The notes under the pieces are model-generated. The model ran no database searches. It saw only the letters and a program-made list of their open reading frames with translations, and had not been told where the DNA came from. A program made the position numbers and the translations under genes. Below, piece after piece: positions 26,614 to 35,306 of a DNA stretch of 64,000 nucleotides; positions within the stretch are counted from its first letter, which is position 1, and each line of letters starts with the position of its first letter. Source of the DNA: Sphingomonas sp. (GTDB lineage Bacteria > Pseudomonadota > Alphaproteobacteria > Sphingomonadales > Sphingomonadaceae); NCBI RefSeq assembly GCF_017304615.1, contig NZ_JAFKLZ010000002.1, positions 847,396 through 911,395 of the forward strand, read 5' to 3'.

Positions 26614-27529
26614 CGCCTTCCGATCGCTTTCGCAGGTTCGCCAATTCACACAGCGCGTCGATCATCGCATCGGCGCTTCCGGTTGCCAGTATCCCGGAGA
26701 AACGCTGCTTGGCAATGCGGGGATCGACGACGATGCTCTTGCCCGAGTATCGGGCGATGTCGGCGGCGATCAGGCCGAGGGGAACGTCGTCATAGGTTAG
26801 ACGGCCAGTTCTCCAGCCGCCCGGCGTTGCCCGCCTTATCGCCGTCAGGGCCGGGGCGGATCGTGAGTCCGTCGCGGTCAGAACCTGGCCCGCAGGGACT
26901 TCGACTTCGCCCCCGGCATTGAGCGAACGGACGGCAACCCGTCCTTCCGTCACCGCCACGCGCAACATGCCGCCGCTTGCCGAGACTTCGAAGCGGGTGC
27001 CGACATCGCGGATGGAATAGTCACCGACGCGAATCTCGATCGGCCGGGCCGGGTCATGACGGATGTCGAACCTCGCGCTGCCGTTCAACACCAGGGGATC
27101 GCGCGAGGCGCCCGACACCTTCAGCATGCTGCCAGGTGACAGGGTGGTGCTGGAGCCGTCGGCGAGTTGAACGTCGCGAACCTGTCCCTGCGCAGTACGA
27201 TAGATCGTCGGGGCCGGGATCGGGTTGCCCGGCATAAACGCGATGCCGATCGCCGCGACTGCAGCCGCCGCCGTTCCGGCCAGCGCCCAGCCGATCGCTC
27301 GGCGAGGACGGAGCGTCCGGATTGGAGGTTCGGTCCCCAACGCATGACGAAGCACCGGGAGGGCTGCGTCGATCCGGGCGTCGAGCAGGGCGATGGCATC
27401 ATAGGCGGGCCGGTGACGCGGGTCTGCTTCGAGCCAGCGCGTGAACCCGTCCCAGTCCATGGCGTCGTCGTACTGCATCGCATGCCAGCGCGCCGCAGCC
27501 TCGTCGATGTCGTCCACATCTTCGCTCAT
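26579..27529 (-). CDS. FecR-family anti-sigma factor
   Basis: 316 residues. The cytoplasmic N-terminus (about 1-85) has the FecR N-terminal signature around ARWHAMQYDDAMDWDGFTRW; one membrane helix follows (about 88-108, AIGWALAGTAAAAVAAIGIA); the periplasmic FecR domain (about 125-230) includes QVRDVQLADGSSTTLSPGS and GTRFEVSASGG; the C-terminal part resembles an STN-like domain (VPLGLIAADIARYSGKSIVVD). It sits between the ECF sigma gene and the transducer, the standard sigma-FecR-receptor order, and relays receptor occupancy to the sigma factor. Confidence 0.92.
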   Translation of the reverse strand: MSEDVDDIDEAAARWHAMQYDDAMDWDGFTRWLEADPRHRPAYDAIALLDARIDAALPVLRHALGTEPPIRTLRPRRAIGWALAGTAAAAVAAIGIAFMPGNPIPAPTIYRTAQGQVRDVQLADGSSTTLSPGSMLKVSGASRDPLVLNGSARFDIRHDPARPIEIRVGDYSIRDVGTRFEVSASGGMLRVAVTEGRVAVRSLNAGGEVEVPAGQVLTATDSRSAPALTAIRRATPGGWRTGRLTYDDVPLGLIAADIARYSGKSIVVDPRIAKQRFSGILATGSADAMIDALCELANLRKRSEGDAIRLDGGAGR

Positions 27530-27603
27530 ACCGCATCCCCCGGCGCGCCTGCCCCGGCGAGCCGTCCCTGTTCGCTGTTATGACGCAGTGAGATCGCCAT
27601 ACC

Positions 27604-28128
27604 TCAGTCCGCCATCGCTCGACGAAGATGCGCCATGGCGACGGCAATATGCTTTTCGACGCCGCTACGGCTGATTCCCAGCCGCGCCGCGATGTCGGCA
27701 TGCGACAGTCCGTCGATCTTGTGGAGGCGGAACACCTGACCCGCTTTTTCCGGCAATGCGGCGATCGCAGAGGCCAGCGCTGCGGCATCTTCTCGCGCCA
27801 ACATCGCGGCTTCGGCGTTCGGGCTCAAGTCCACCGGCTCGATGAATGCCCGATCGCGCAGCGAATCCGCCCATTCCCGGTCGCGCCGCTGGCGGGAGGT
27901 TCGTGAGCGGACCACATCGAGCGCCAGGTTCTGCGCGGCGCGATACAGATAGGCGCGCGGATTGGCGATGGGTCCGCTGTCCCCGGCATTCGCCCGTATC
28001 CATAGTTCCTGAAGCGCGTCGTCCGCCTCCGCAGCGTCGCCGAGCCGGGCGATGAGGAAGCGGCGCAGTTCTTCGCGGAACTCGGCATAAGCGCCGGTCA
28101 GTCCGGAAAGCTGGTCGTGAACGGCGCG
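27604..28128 (-). CDS. ECF sigma-70 factor (FecI-like), start codon unclear
   Basis: Directs RNA polymerase to, most likely, the downstream TBDR gene. Region 4 is clear (LPEKAGQVFRLHKIDGLSHADIAARLGISRSGVEKHI). The first standard start in frame is GTG 27915, giving only 103 residues and no region 2. Reading the same frame upstream gives convincing region 2 sequence: EFREELRRFLIARLGDAAEADDALQELWIR and PRAYLYRAAQNLALDVV, until a TGA at 28129-28131. That span has no ATG, GTG or TTG; CTG at 28101 is possible, and an ATG at 28132 is one base out of phase. Either a non-standard start is used or the sequence carries a one-base indel near the start. The listed end marks the open frame. Confidence 0.75.
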   Translation of the reverse strand, partial: RAVHDQLSGLTGAYAEFREELRRFLIARLGDAAEADDALQELWIRANAGDSGPIANPRAYLYRAAQNLALDVVRSRTSRQRRDREWADSLRDRAFIEPVDLSPNAEAAMLAREDAAALASAIAALPEKAGQVFRLHKIDGLSHADIAARLGISRSGVEKHIAVAMAHLRRAMAD

Positions 28129-28280
28129 TCATCCCGGCAGGTCAAGTGGCCGGATCCTGTGCCTTCCCAACGAGCCGAGTGCAATAGTTTGGCGGGTGGT
28201 GCGCTGGACAGGCTGCGGTTTCCGGCAAGCATTCCGTCCTGATGACAATGGCCGTGAGCGCCGCAGTTGTGAGGTCGCGA

Positions 28281-29441
28281 ATGAGAATAGTCGACGTCTG
28301 CGCTTTCTACACGCCCGCTGGCGGCGGTGTGAAAACCTATATCGACCGTAAGTTGGCGGCAGCGCCCCTGCTCGGCCATGAAGCCGTCGTTATCGCGCCG
28401 GGGGAAGCCGACTCGGTAACCCAAATGGGAAAGGGCGCGATCCTGGTCACGATTGCGTCGCCGCGGTTTCCGCTGGACCGCCGCTATCGCTATTTCGCCG
28501 ACGAGAAGAAGCTTCACCAAACCTTGGCGGCGTGGCGCCCGGATTTTGTCGAGGTATCGTCGCCATGGTCGAGCGCTTCGATGGTCGGCCGCTGGCAAGG
28601 CAGCGCGCCACGTTCGTTGGTAATGCATTGTGATCCCTTGTCGGCCTATGCCTATCGATGGTTCGGCGCCGTGGCTGGCATCGCCACGATCGATCGCGGG
28701 TTCGACCGGTTCTGGCGGCATCTACGTCAGCTTGATGCGCAGTTCGACGCCGTCATCTGCGCGAGCGATCAACTTACGGAGCGGCTGCGAGCGGGCGGCG
28801 TCGGCGGCGCGCGAACGATCAGAATGGGCGTTCAACCCGGCTTGTTCTCGCCGCGTCGACGCGACCCTGCGCTGCGTCGTCAATTGCTCGATCTGTGTGG
28901 GCTGGGTGCCGATGCAACGCTCCTGCTCGGGGTCGGCAGATACTCGCCGGAAAAGCGCTGGAAGATGGTGATTGAAGCCACGCTCGCCGCCAGCGCAACG
29001 TCAGCGGTCGGCCTCGTACTGATCGGCGATGGCAGGGCGCGGGGGGCGTTGACCGCGGCAACCCGCGGGTCGCCCCATATCGTGGTCGGCGAACCGGTCC
29101 GTGAGCGCACCGCGCTCGCCACGGTGCTGGCGAGCGGCGACGCGCTTGTACATGGCTGTGAAGCCGAAACCTTCTGCATGGTCGCCGCCGAGGCCCGCGC
29201 GAGCGGCCTGCCGATAATCGTTCCCGACCGAGGCGGCGCGGCCGACCATGCAGATGACGCATTGTCAGTCAGGTATCGCGCCACCGATCCTGACGACTTG
29301 CGTCGCGCAATTTCGACATTCCCTCACCGAGACGACCGCTCAGATCGGCACCACCCGTCGATACGGACGATCGACGACCATTTCCGCGAACTTTTCGACG
29401 CCTATTGCGACACGGCCGACCTGGGCCTTCTTGCCGCGTGA
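28281..29441 (+). CDS. Glycosyltransferase (GT4-like, GT-B fold)
   Basis: About 386 residues from ATG 28281 (MRIVDVCAFYTPAGGGVKTY); an upstream ATG at 28242 adds 13 unlikely residues. The N-terminal domain has the glycine-rich GGGVKTY acceptor loop; the C-terminal domain has GVGRYSPEKRWK and a donor-binding segment HGCEAETFCMVAAEARASGLPIIVPDRGG, containing the E-x7-E pattern of retaining GT4 enzymes. No signal peptide. It is divergent from the ECF sigma gene. With the deacetylase and flippase-like genes about 4 kb away it may build a surface glycolipid; the sugar is unknown. Confidence 0.85.
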   Translation: MRIVDVCAFYTPAGGGVKTYIDRKLAAAPLLGHEAVVIAPGEADSVTQMGKGAILVTIASPRFPLDRRYRYFADEKKLHQTLAAWRPDFVEVSSPWSSASMVGRWQGSAPRSLVMHCDPLSAYAYRWFGAVAGIATIDRGFDRFWRHLRQLDAQFDAVICASDQLTERLRAGGVGGARTIRMGVQPGLFSPRRRDPALRRQLLDLCGLGADATLLLGVGRYSPEKRWKMVIEATLAASATSAVGLVLIGDGRARGALTAATRGSPHIVVGEPVRERTALATVLASGDALVHGCEAETFCMVAAEARASGLPIIVPDRGGAADHADDALSVRYRATDPDDLRRAISTFPHRDDRSDRHHPSIRTIDDHFRELFDAYCDTADLGLLAA

Positions 29442-29537
29442 CGACGGTGGTGAACGGGGTGGAGGGTGCCGACAGACCAGGCGGCAGTCCTCTGGAACTG
29501 CGGCTGATCTGCTCCCGCCACCGACATCCCCATTGGT

Positions 29538-30881
29538 CTATATGGCCGCGCTGAAGCGTTCGGCGGACGGCGTCCGGTAGCGATCAAACGCCGAGGCGGC
29601 GATCCGCGCATAGGGTGCCCCCTCGGTAGTGATGGAAAGGCCAGTATCATGGCATGATACGAGGCCGCGCTCAGCCAGCGGCGTGAGCACTGTCGCGGCA
29701 TCGGCCATCATTTGTCGAGCATCCGCTGGCGTCCAGCCAAGAGCGGTCAAATCGACGCTGCGGGTACACAGCAGCCGCTCGATAATTTGCCCGCGGCGTT
29801 GGTCGTCGTTGGACCGTAGCTTGCCGCGGGTCGTGGCAAAGCGACCGTTGCCAACGCGCATGCGGTATTGCCCGACATGTTTCTCGGATTGGACGATCAG
29901 GTCGGGAAACGAACTGATGGCCGATGCCCCCAAACCGATCACCGTTTGGCAATTATCGTCCGTGAAGCCCTGGAAGTTTCTTCTGAGATTCCCGCTAGCG
30001 GCGGCGAGGGCGAGGTTGTCGTCGGGACGCGCATAGTGATCGAAGCCGACGGCCTGAAGGCCGGCTTCCTCCCAGAGATCGCGCGACAAAATACTTTGCC
30101 AGAACCGCGCCTCGGCGTCGGGCAGCTGGCGCTCGTCTATCATGCGCTGCCGTGGCAGCATGCGCGGCAAGTGTGCGTAACCGAACATGGCGACCCGGTC
30201 CGGGGCCAAGCCCTTTGCCAGGGAGACCGTCCGCGCGATCGAGTCGAGCGTTTGCCCCGGCAGCCCGTACATCAGGTCGAGGTTGATGTGTGCGATACCG
30301 GCTTTGCGCAGCTCGGCGACCTGCTGTGCGACCAGGCGATACGGTTGCAGGCGGTTGATCCTGGCCTGAACGCCAAGGTCAAAGGTTTGAGCACCCAAGC
30401 TGACGCGCCGGATGCCGGACCGCGAAAGTGCCCGGCAAAATTCGACGTTCAGATGACGGGGATCGAGTTCAGCCGCCCATTCGGCGTCGTGGTCGATCGT
30501 GAAGTTGCGCCGAATCGCGACGACCAGGCGCTCGAACTGGCGCGGCGTCAGCGCGTTGGGACTGCCGCCGCCAAAGTGCACATGTTTTACCCGCGCGCCG
30601 ACACTGGCGGCCACAAGCGCAATTTCCGCGATCAGCGCATCCACGTAGATTTCAAGCCGCGACGTGCGGCCCGCCGCGCCCGTGTTGCAACCGCAATACC
30701 AGCAAATCTGGTGGCAATAGGGGATATGCAAATACAGCGAGACGTGGTCGGCAGCGGACAGCCGGTGGAGCGCGGCGGCATACTGATCGGGGCCGACCTG
30801 GCCGCTGAACTCTACAGCGGTCGGATAGCTGGTATATCGCGGTACCGCGAGCGCAGCGAGGTCTGCATGAAATACGGTCAT
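29538..30881 (-). CDS. hemN: Oxygen-independent coproporphyrinogen III oxidase
   Basis: Radical-SAM enzyme converting coproporphyrinogen III to protoporphyrinogen IX without oxygen, in haem synthesis. The start at 30881 (MTVFHADLAALAVPRYTSYP) fits HemN; an upstream in-frame start exists at 30998. The iron-sulfur motif is C56-x3-C60-x2-C63 within YLHIPYCHQICWYCGCNT, followed by HFGGGSPNAL, LGAQTFD, DLMYGLPGQT and FGYAHLP. The 447 residues are near the family length. It is a monocistronic gene; no FNR-type TTGAT-N4-ATCAA box was found in the 215 bases upstream. Confidence 0.95.
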   Translation of the reverse strand: MTVFHADLAALAVPRYTSYPTAVEFSGQVGPDQYAAALHRLSAADHVSLYLHIPYCHQICWYCGCNTGAAGRTSRLEIYVDALIAEIALVAASVGARVKHVHFGGGSPNALTPRQFERLVVAIRRNFTIDHDAEWAAELDPRHLNVEFCRALSRSGIRRVSLGAQTFDLGVQARINRLQPYRLVAQQVAELRKAGIAHINLDLMYGLPGQTLDSIARTVSLAKGLAPDRVAMFGYAHLPRMLPRQRMIDERQLPDAEARFWQSILSRDLWEEAGLQAVGFDHYARPDDNLALAAASGNLRRNFQGFTDDNCQTVIGLGASAISSFPDLIVQSEKHVGQYRMRVGNGRFATTRGKLRSNDDQRRGQIIERLLCTRSVDLTALGWTPADARQMMADAATVLTPLAERGLVSCHDTGLSITTEGAPYARIAASAFDRYRTPSAERFSAAI

Positions 30882-31096
30882 CCTGCGCAGCCTCTTCTCC
30901 AACGCGACCCCAGGGCCGAGGCGCATTTGGGCAAGGTTACCGAAGCTTAGGGCGGTGGGTATCCGTAAAGCTACGCACCTGCCGCGGATCACCGCCAAAT
31001 AACGCGAACTCGCTCCGATATGCTTTCCTTTAAAGGGCGATCGAGGGCGAAGCGGTTGTGTCCGTTAGTGTGATGATGTCCTGCTCAATCCTGCCC

Positions 31097-32023
31097 CTAC
31101 GCCAGCCGCTGGCGCGATAATGCCTTTCGAGCCTCCTCGGCAAAGGCAGCCACCAACCGGGATCTCTGTGCGCTGACCGCAGTGACAATCCCGTACTGAT
31201 GGACGATCGGCGGTTCGAAGCTTCGCATGACCAAGCCCTCGCGTACATAACTTCGCGCGAGCAGTGTGTTGACGATGGCGATACCCACGCCGCGCGAGGC
31301 CAGTGCGCAAGCGGAGCCGTGTGTATGGGTCTCGATCGCAACGGTCGGGCGCAGATTATATCCGGCGAACGCCTGATCAACCTGAATGCGCCACTGCCGG
31401 CCTGATCCGAGCAGGATCAGTGGCGCTGCATTGAGCAGGTCGGGCGTGAGAACGTCGTGCCTGGCAAGGGGATGGTCGGCGCGTAGGGCGCAGCCCGACC
31501 CGCTCGACACCAGGGGCTCGCAATGCAGTTCGTCGCTCGCGACCGGCATTTTCATGAACCCGCAATCGACCACGCGAGTCGCGATCAGCGCCTTACTCGT
31601 TTCCAGGCTGCGCGAATCGAGATTGAAGCGCACGCCCGGATGATTGCGCAGAAAGCTCGCCACAATATCCGGCAGGACGCCGTCGGCGAAGCTCGGCGGC
31701 GCCACGACGCTGAGTTCGCCCGCGGTCGAATTGGCGATGTCGCTGGCGAGGTTCGATACCCGCTGCAATCCGGCGAGCGCGAATTCGACTTCCTCGGCGA
31801 GCAACAAGCCGTCCTTGGTCGGAACCAGCTTGCCGCGATCGCGATAGAATAGTTCGAATCCGATCGCGCGCTCGATCTGTGCCAGCGTGCGGCTCACCCC
31901 CGGCTGCGTCATGCCAAGGTTCGCTGCGGCAGCGGTGGCCGATCCCGTGCGCATCACCTCGGCCAGCGTTTCGAGTGCGCGCACCCCCAGCGCGGACAGC
32001 GGCCTGCCGTCCCTCGGCCTCAT
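31097..32023 (-). CDS. LysR-family transcriptional regulator
   Basis: 308 residues. The N-terminal winged HTH (about 10-70) reads LETLAEVMRTGSATAAAANLGMTQPGVSRTLAQIERAIG; a substrate-binding domain (about 95-300) follows. It starts 3 bases after the CocE-type hydrolase stop and is the last gene of the TBDR-permease-hydrolase-LysR unit, so it is likely to regulate that operon in response to a released product. Confidence 0.93.
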   Translation of the reverse strand: MRPRDGRPLSALGVRALETLAEVMRTGSATAAAANLGMTQPGVSRTLAQIERAIGFELFYRDRGKLVPTKDGLLLAEEVEFALAGLQRVSNLASDIANSTAGELSVVAPPSFADGVLPDIVASFLRNHPGVRFNLDSRSLETSKALIATRVVDCGFMKMPVASDELHCEPLVSSGSGCALRADHPLARHDVLTPDLLNAAPLILLGSGRQWRIQVDQAFAGYNLRPTVAIETHTHGSACALASRGVGIAIVNTLLARSYVREGLVMRSFEPPIVHQYGIVTAVSAQRSRLVAAFAEEARKALSRQRLA

Positions 32024-32026
32024 GCG

Positions 32027-33874
32027 TCAGCCTTTCGCGTCAGGAACGACCGGCAGTAGGACATGCGAGGGATGATCGCGATCGACATGGATGTTGTTGT
32101 GCGCGATTTGCGGCGGGGCTTCGGGCACTCGCCAGTCGCTGTTCGGGTTGATGTCGAAATGCGGGAAGTTGCTGCTCGACACCTCGACCCGGATCCGGTG
32201 GCCGGCGCGGAACAGGTTGCTGGTCGGGAAGCTGCGGATGGCGATGGCATAGATGCGATGCGGCTCCATCGGCTGCGGATCCTCGAACGACTGCCGGAAC
32301 CGTGCGCGCAGGATGCCATGCGCCAGGTTCATCGCATAGCCCTGAGGATAATCATCGCTGGCCGGATAGACATCGACCAGCTTGATGGTGAAATCGGTGT
32401 CGACAGCCGAGGAACTGACGTGAAGATTGGCGACGATCGAGCCGGTCAGTTCGACATCCGCCGTCAGCGGCGCGGTCTCGAACACCAGCACGTCGGGTCG
32501 GTCGGCCAGCGCGCGTCCCGGATGGCGCGCACCGAACAGGCCTGCGGTTTCGCGCTGGTCGTATGCGCCGGCGAACATTACGGGCGCGCCCGATGCGATC
32601 GCGCCGCCGATTGTCGGCACCGGATCGGCTGGGTCGAAATCATAGCCGCACGGCGGCGCGCCAGCGGAGGGCGGCGCTTCGTCCAGGCTGCCGTCGCCGT
32701 GGAGGTAGAGCCTGGTTTGCCGGGTGCGAGCGAGCGGCCATTCCTGTTCGTCGCGCCAGCGCCCGCCATGGTCGAGCCGCCCGTCGGCGTTGCGCCGCCC
32801 GCTACCCCCACCCATCACAAACAAGCGGACCGGCGACGGGAGGGGATCGACGACGTCTTGCCGCCCGAGCATATGGCGGTCGAACCAGTCGCGGCGAAGG
32901 GCGAAATAATCGCCGCCGACATGCCCATCGAGCGGGGCCTGGTCGCCGAAATCGACATCGCCGGCATAGGTTACTGACCGCTGCCCGTGCGTCCACGGCC
33001 CCAGCACCAGCTTGACCGGCCCGCGCTTTATCGGAGCAAGGCCGGTGTAATTGTCGATCGCGGTTTGCGAATAGGGATCGAACCAGCTCGACATATGGAC
33101 CATCGGCACGTCGGCATAACCGGCGTAGCGATCGAGCGCGTAGATGCCGAGCTGCTTCCAAAAATCGGTCAGCCGGTCATTGTCCCATTGTTCGACGACA
33201 TAGGATTCGTATTCGGGCGCGGCGGCGAGTGGGGAATTGCCGATCCGCCAGCGTCGGCCGATCCACTCCTCGACAGGCTCGGCGAGGAGTGCCGCACGCC
33301 GCGCCGGATCTGCGGCTGTCTCCGGCGAGAGCAAGGCATGCTTCCGCGCCCAGGTCAGCTGCTTGAGTTCGAACGCGCCGCCTTGTCGCGCGCCGCCGTG
33401 ATAGGCGCTCGAAAAGCCACCTGAATCGAGGAACATCGCCGCCAGACCCGGAGGGTTCAGGCACGCCAGCGCGCTCTGCACATGCGCGCCATAGGACAGG
33501 CCGAGCGTGCCGACCCGACCGTCGCACCATGCCTGGCGACACAGCCAAGCCAAGGTGTCGACGCCGTCCTCCGCCTCGTTCAGATATTTGGTAAAGCTGC
33601 CCTCGGAGCGGAACCGGCCGCGGCAATCCTGCAGGACATAGGCATAGCCCTGGTCGGCGAACCATCGCGCGATCTCCGGCTTGCTCCGCACGCGCTGATC
33701 GGCGCGGGTGAAGTCGCCGTGATTGTCGCCACGCTTGTCGTACGGCGTGCGCTCGAGCAGCACCGGAAACGGTCCCGTCCCGGCCGGCAGGTAGAGGTCG
33801 GTCGCCAGATGCACGCCGTCGCGCATCCGCACCATAACGTCGGCGGTTTCCTCTGTTCGCGCGGCGGTCGCCAC
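32027..33874 (-). CDS. CocE/NonD-family serine hydrolase
   Basis: About 615 residues from GTG 33874, which lies 2 bases after the permease stop. The N-terminal alpha/beta-hydrolase domain has RMRDGVHLATDLYLP, YVLQDCRGRFRSEG and nucleophile elbow GLSYGA (Ser about 127); the remaining triad Asp and His are likely in WFDPYS and LGPWTHGQR. The C-terminal jelly-roll domain (about 400-610) ends VSSSNFPHFDINPN, typical of X-Pro dipeptidyl peptidase/CocE proteins. Family members cleave esters, cephalosporin side chains or peptides. No signal peptide is evident, so it probably acts on a substrate already brought in by the YfcC-like permease. Confidence 0.92.
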   Translation of the reverse strand: MATAARTEETADVMVRMRDGVHLATDLYLPAGTGPFPVLLERTPYDKRGDNHGDFTRADQRVRSKPEIARWFADQGYAYVLQDCRGRFRSEGSFTKYLNEAEDGVDTLAWLCRQAWCDGRVGTLGLSYGAHVQSALACLNPPGLAAMFLDSGGFSSAYHGGARQGGAFELKQLTWARKHALLSPETAADPARRAALLAEPVEEWIGRRWRIGNSPLAAAPEYESYVVEQWDNDRLTDFWKQLGIYALDRYAGYADVPMVHMSSWFDPYSQTAIDNYTGLAPIKRGPVKLVLGPWTHGQRSVTYAGDVDFGDQAPLDGHVGGDYFALRRDWFDRHMLGRQDVVDPLPSPVRLFVMGGGSGRRNADGRLDHGGRWRDEQEWPLARTRQTRLYLHGDGSLDEAPPSAGAPPCGYDFDPADPVPTIGGAIASGAPVMFAGAYDQRETAGLFGARHPGRALADRPDVLVFETAPLTADVELTGSIVANLHVSSSAVDTDFTIKLVDVYPASDDYPQGYAMNLAHGILRARFRQSFEDPQPMEPHRIYAIAIRSFPTSNLFRAGHRIRVEVSSSNFPHFDINPNSDWRVPEAPPQIAHNNIHVDRDHPSHVLLPVVPDAKG

Positions 33875-33876
33875 CG

Positions 33877-35277
33877 TCAATATCCGATCATCACCGCGAC
33901 CATCAGCGCCGCGACCGAGAGCAGGGTGAACAGAGCGAACAGCGGCAGCGCGAAACGGAACCAGCGGCCATAGGGAATTTCCGCCGCGGCGAGATAGGCG
34001 AGCAGCATGCCCGATGTCGGCGCGAGCATATTGACCAGCCCGTTTCCGAGCAGGAAGGCGAGCACGGTCGTCTGGCCCGACACGCCCGCCGACGCGGCGA
34101 TCGGCCCCAGCACCGGGATGCTGAGCGCCGCCTTGGCCGAGGTTGACGGGATCAGCAATGTCAGGAACATCTCCACAACCATCACGATGGGCGCAACGAT
34201 CACCGGAGGAAGGCCGTGGATCTGCTGCGACACCGCTTCGATGATGGTGTCGAGTATCTGTCCGTCGCGCAGGATCACCTCGACCGCGCGGCCCATGCCG
34301 ACGAGGAGGGCCGCGAGCATCATCGTCTTCATGCCCTCGACGAACAGGTGCGCGCCGGCGGCGGGGCGTATCTTGCCCGTGAGCACGATCGCCGCCGCGG
34401 CCGCCACGAACAAGGCGGTGAACTCGGTATCGTCCCAGTCCCACGACAAGGATCCCACGACGAGCAGCGCGAGCGTCCCTGCGCCGATCAGCAGGACGGC
34501 GAGATGCCGCGGCGACAGGTGCTGGTGCTCGATCGCCTCAGGCTGCCCGACCAGCCGCCCTTCGCGCAGCACGAACAGCATGGCGATGGCGAGAAACCCG
34601 ACCCAGATGGCGAAGCGCAGGCCCAGCCCGCTGAAAACGGGCACGTTGACGATCGGCTGCGCGATCAGCAGCGCGACCGGGCTGGTCACCGACGCGAGGT
34701 AGCCGACCTTTGCGGCGAGCGTGACAATCGCGAAGCCGAACATCCGGCTACGACCGAGACTCTCGGCGAGCGCGATGATGACCGGGATCAACAACAGATA
34801 CTCGGAGATCATGCCCAGGAACGTGCTGCCCGCCGAAAAGGCCAGCATCAGCACCGGCACCAGCACGATCGGCCGGCCGCCGCTCAGCTCGATCAGGCGG
34901 CGGATGCCGGCATCGATCGCGCCGGTCGATCGCATCACCCCGAACATTCCCCCGAGCGCGAGGATCATAAAGATCAGCGGTGCCGATTTCTTGAGCCCGG
35001 CCGGAATCGCGGTGACGATCGCCGCCGGACTGACCGGGCGCGCCGTGCCCTTGGTTGCCTCCCCCGGGATCAGCGCGTCCGCCGTAATCGGCTTGGGCAG
35101 CTCACGATAGGTGCCGGCGATGACTGGCGCGTTCTCCTTGTCCGATACGCGGCGATGCTCGCCCGATGGGATGATCCACGTCAGCAATATGGCCAACGCC
35201 ATCGCTGCCAGCATCATCATCACCGGGTCCAGCCCACCATGCCGGCGGCGACCCGCGGCACCCGCCGGATCGTTCAT
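33877..35277 (-). CDS. YfcC-family permease
   Basis: 466 residues with about 12 hydrophobic helices. It matches the YfcC/C4-dicarboxylate-like anaerobic carrier family: an N-terminal helix ending TWIIPSGEHRR, FMILALGGMFGVM, and a SEYLLLIPVII segment. YfcC relatives are proposed amino acid or organic anion carriers. It lies between a receptor gene (29 bases upstream) and the CocE hydrolase (2 bases downstream), so it should carry the hydrolase substrate across the inner membrane. Amino acid ester, peptide or dicarboxylate cargo cannot be distinguished. Confidence 0.85.
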   Translation of the reverse strand: MNDPAGAAGRRRHGGLDPVMMMLAAMALAILLTWIIPSGEHRRVSDKENAPVIAGTYRELPKPITADALIPGEATKGTARPVSPAAIVTAIPAGLKKSAPLIFMILALGGMFGVMRSTGAIDAGIRRLIELSGGRPIVLVPVLMLAFSAGSTFLGMISEYLLLIPVIIALAESLGRSRMFGFAIVTLAAKVGYLASVTSPVALLIAQPIVNVPVFSGLGLRFAIWVGFLAIAMLFVLREGRLVGQPEAIEHQHLSPRHLAVLLIGAGTLALLVVGSLSWDWDDTEFTALFVAAAAAIVLTGKIRPAAGAHLFVEGMKTMMLAALLVGMGRAVEVILRDGQILDTIIEAVSQQIHGLPPVIVAPIVMVVEMFLTLLIPSTSAKAALSIPVLGPIAASAGVSGQTTVLAFLLGNGLVNMLAPTSGMLLAYLAAAEIPYGRWFRFALPLFALFTLLSVAALMVAVMIGY

Positions 35278-35306
35278 CCCCTGTGCTCCAGCCCGCGCCC
35301 GGCGCG

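Noticed and set aside
30882-31096. FNR/FixK box upstream of hemN
   Set aside because: No TTGAT-N4-ATCAA-like sequence was found in the 215 bases before the hemN start.
33875-34444. Minus-strand frame extending the CocE-type hydrolase upstream by 190 codons
   Set aside because: The extension overlaps the YfcC-like permease gene on the same strand in another frame. The conserved hydrolase sequence begins just after the permease stop, so GTG 33874 is preferred.
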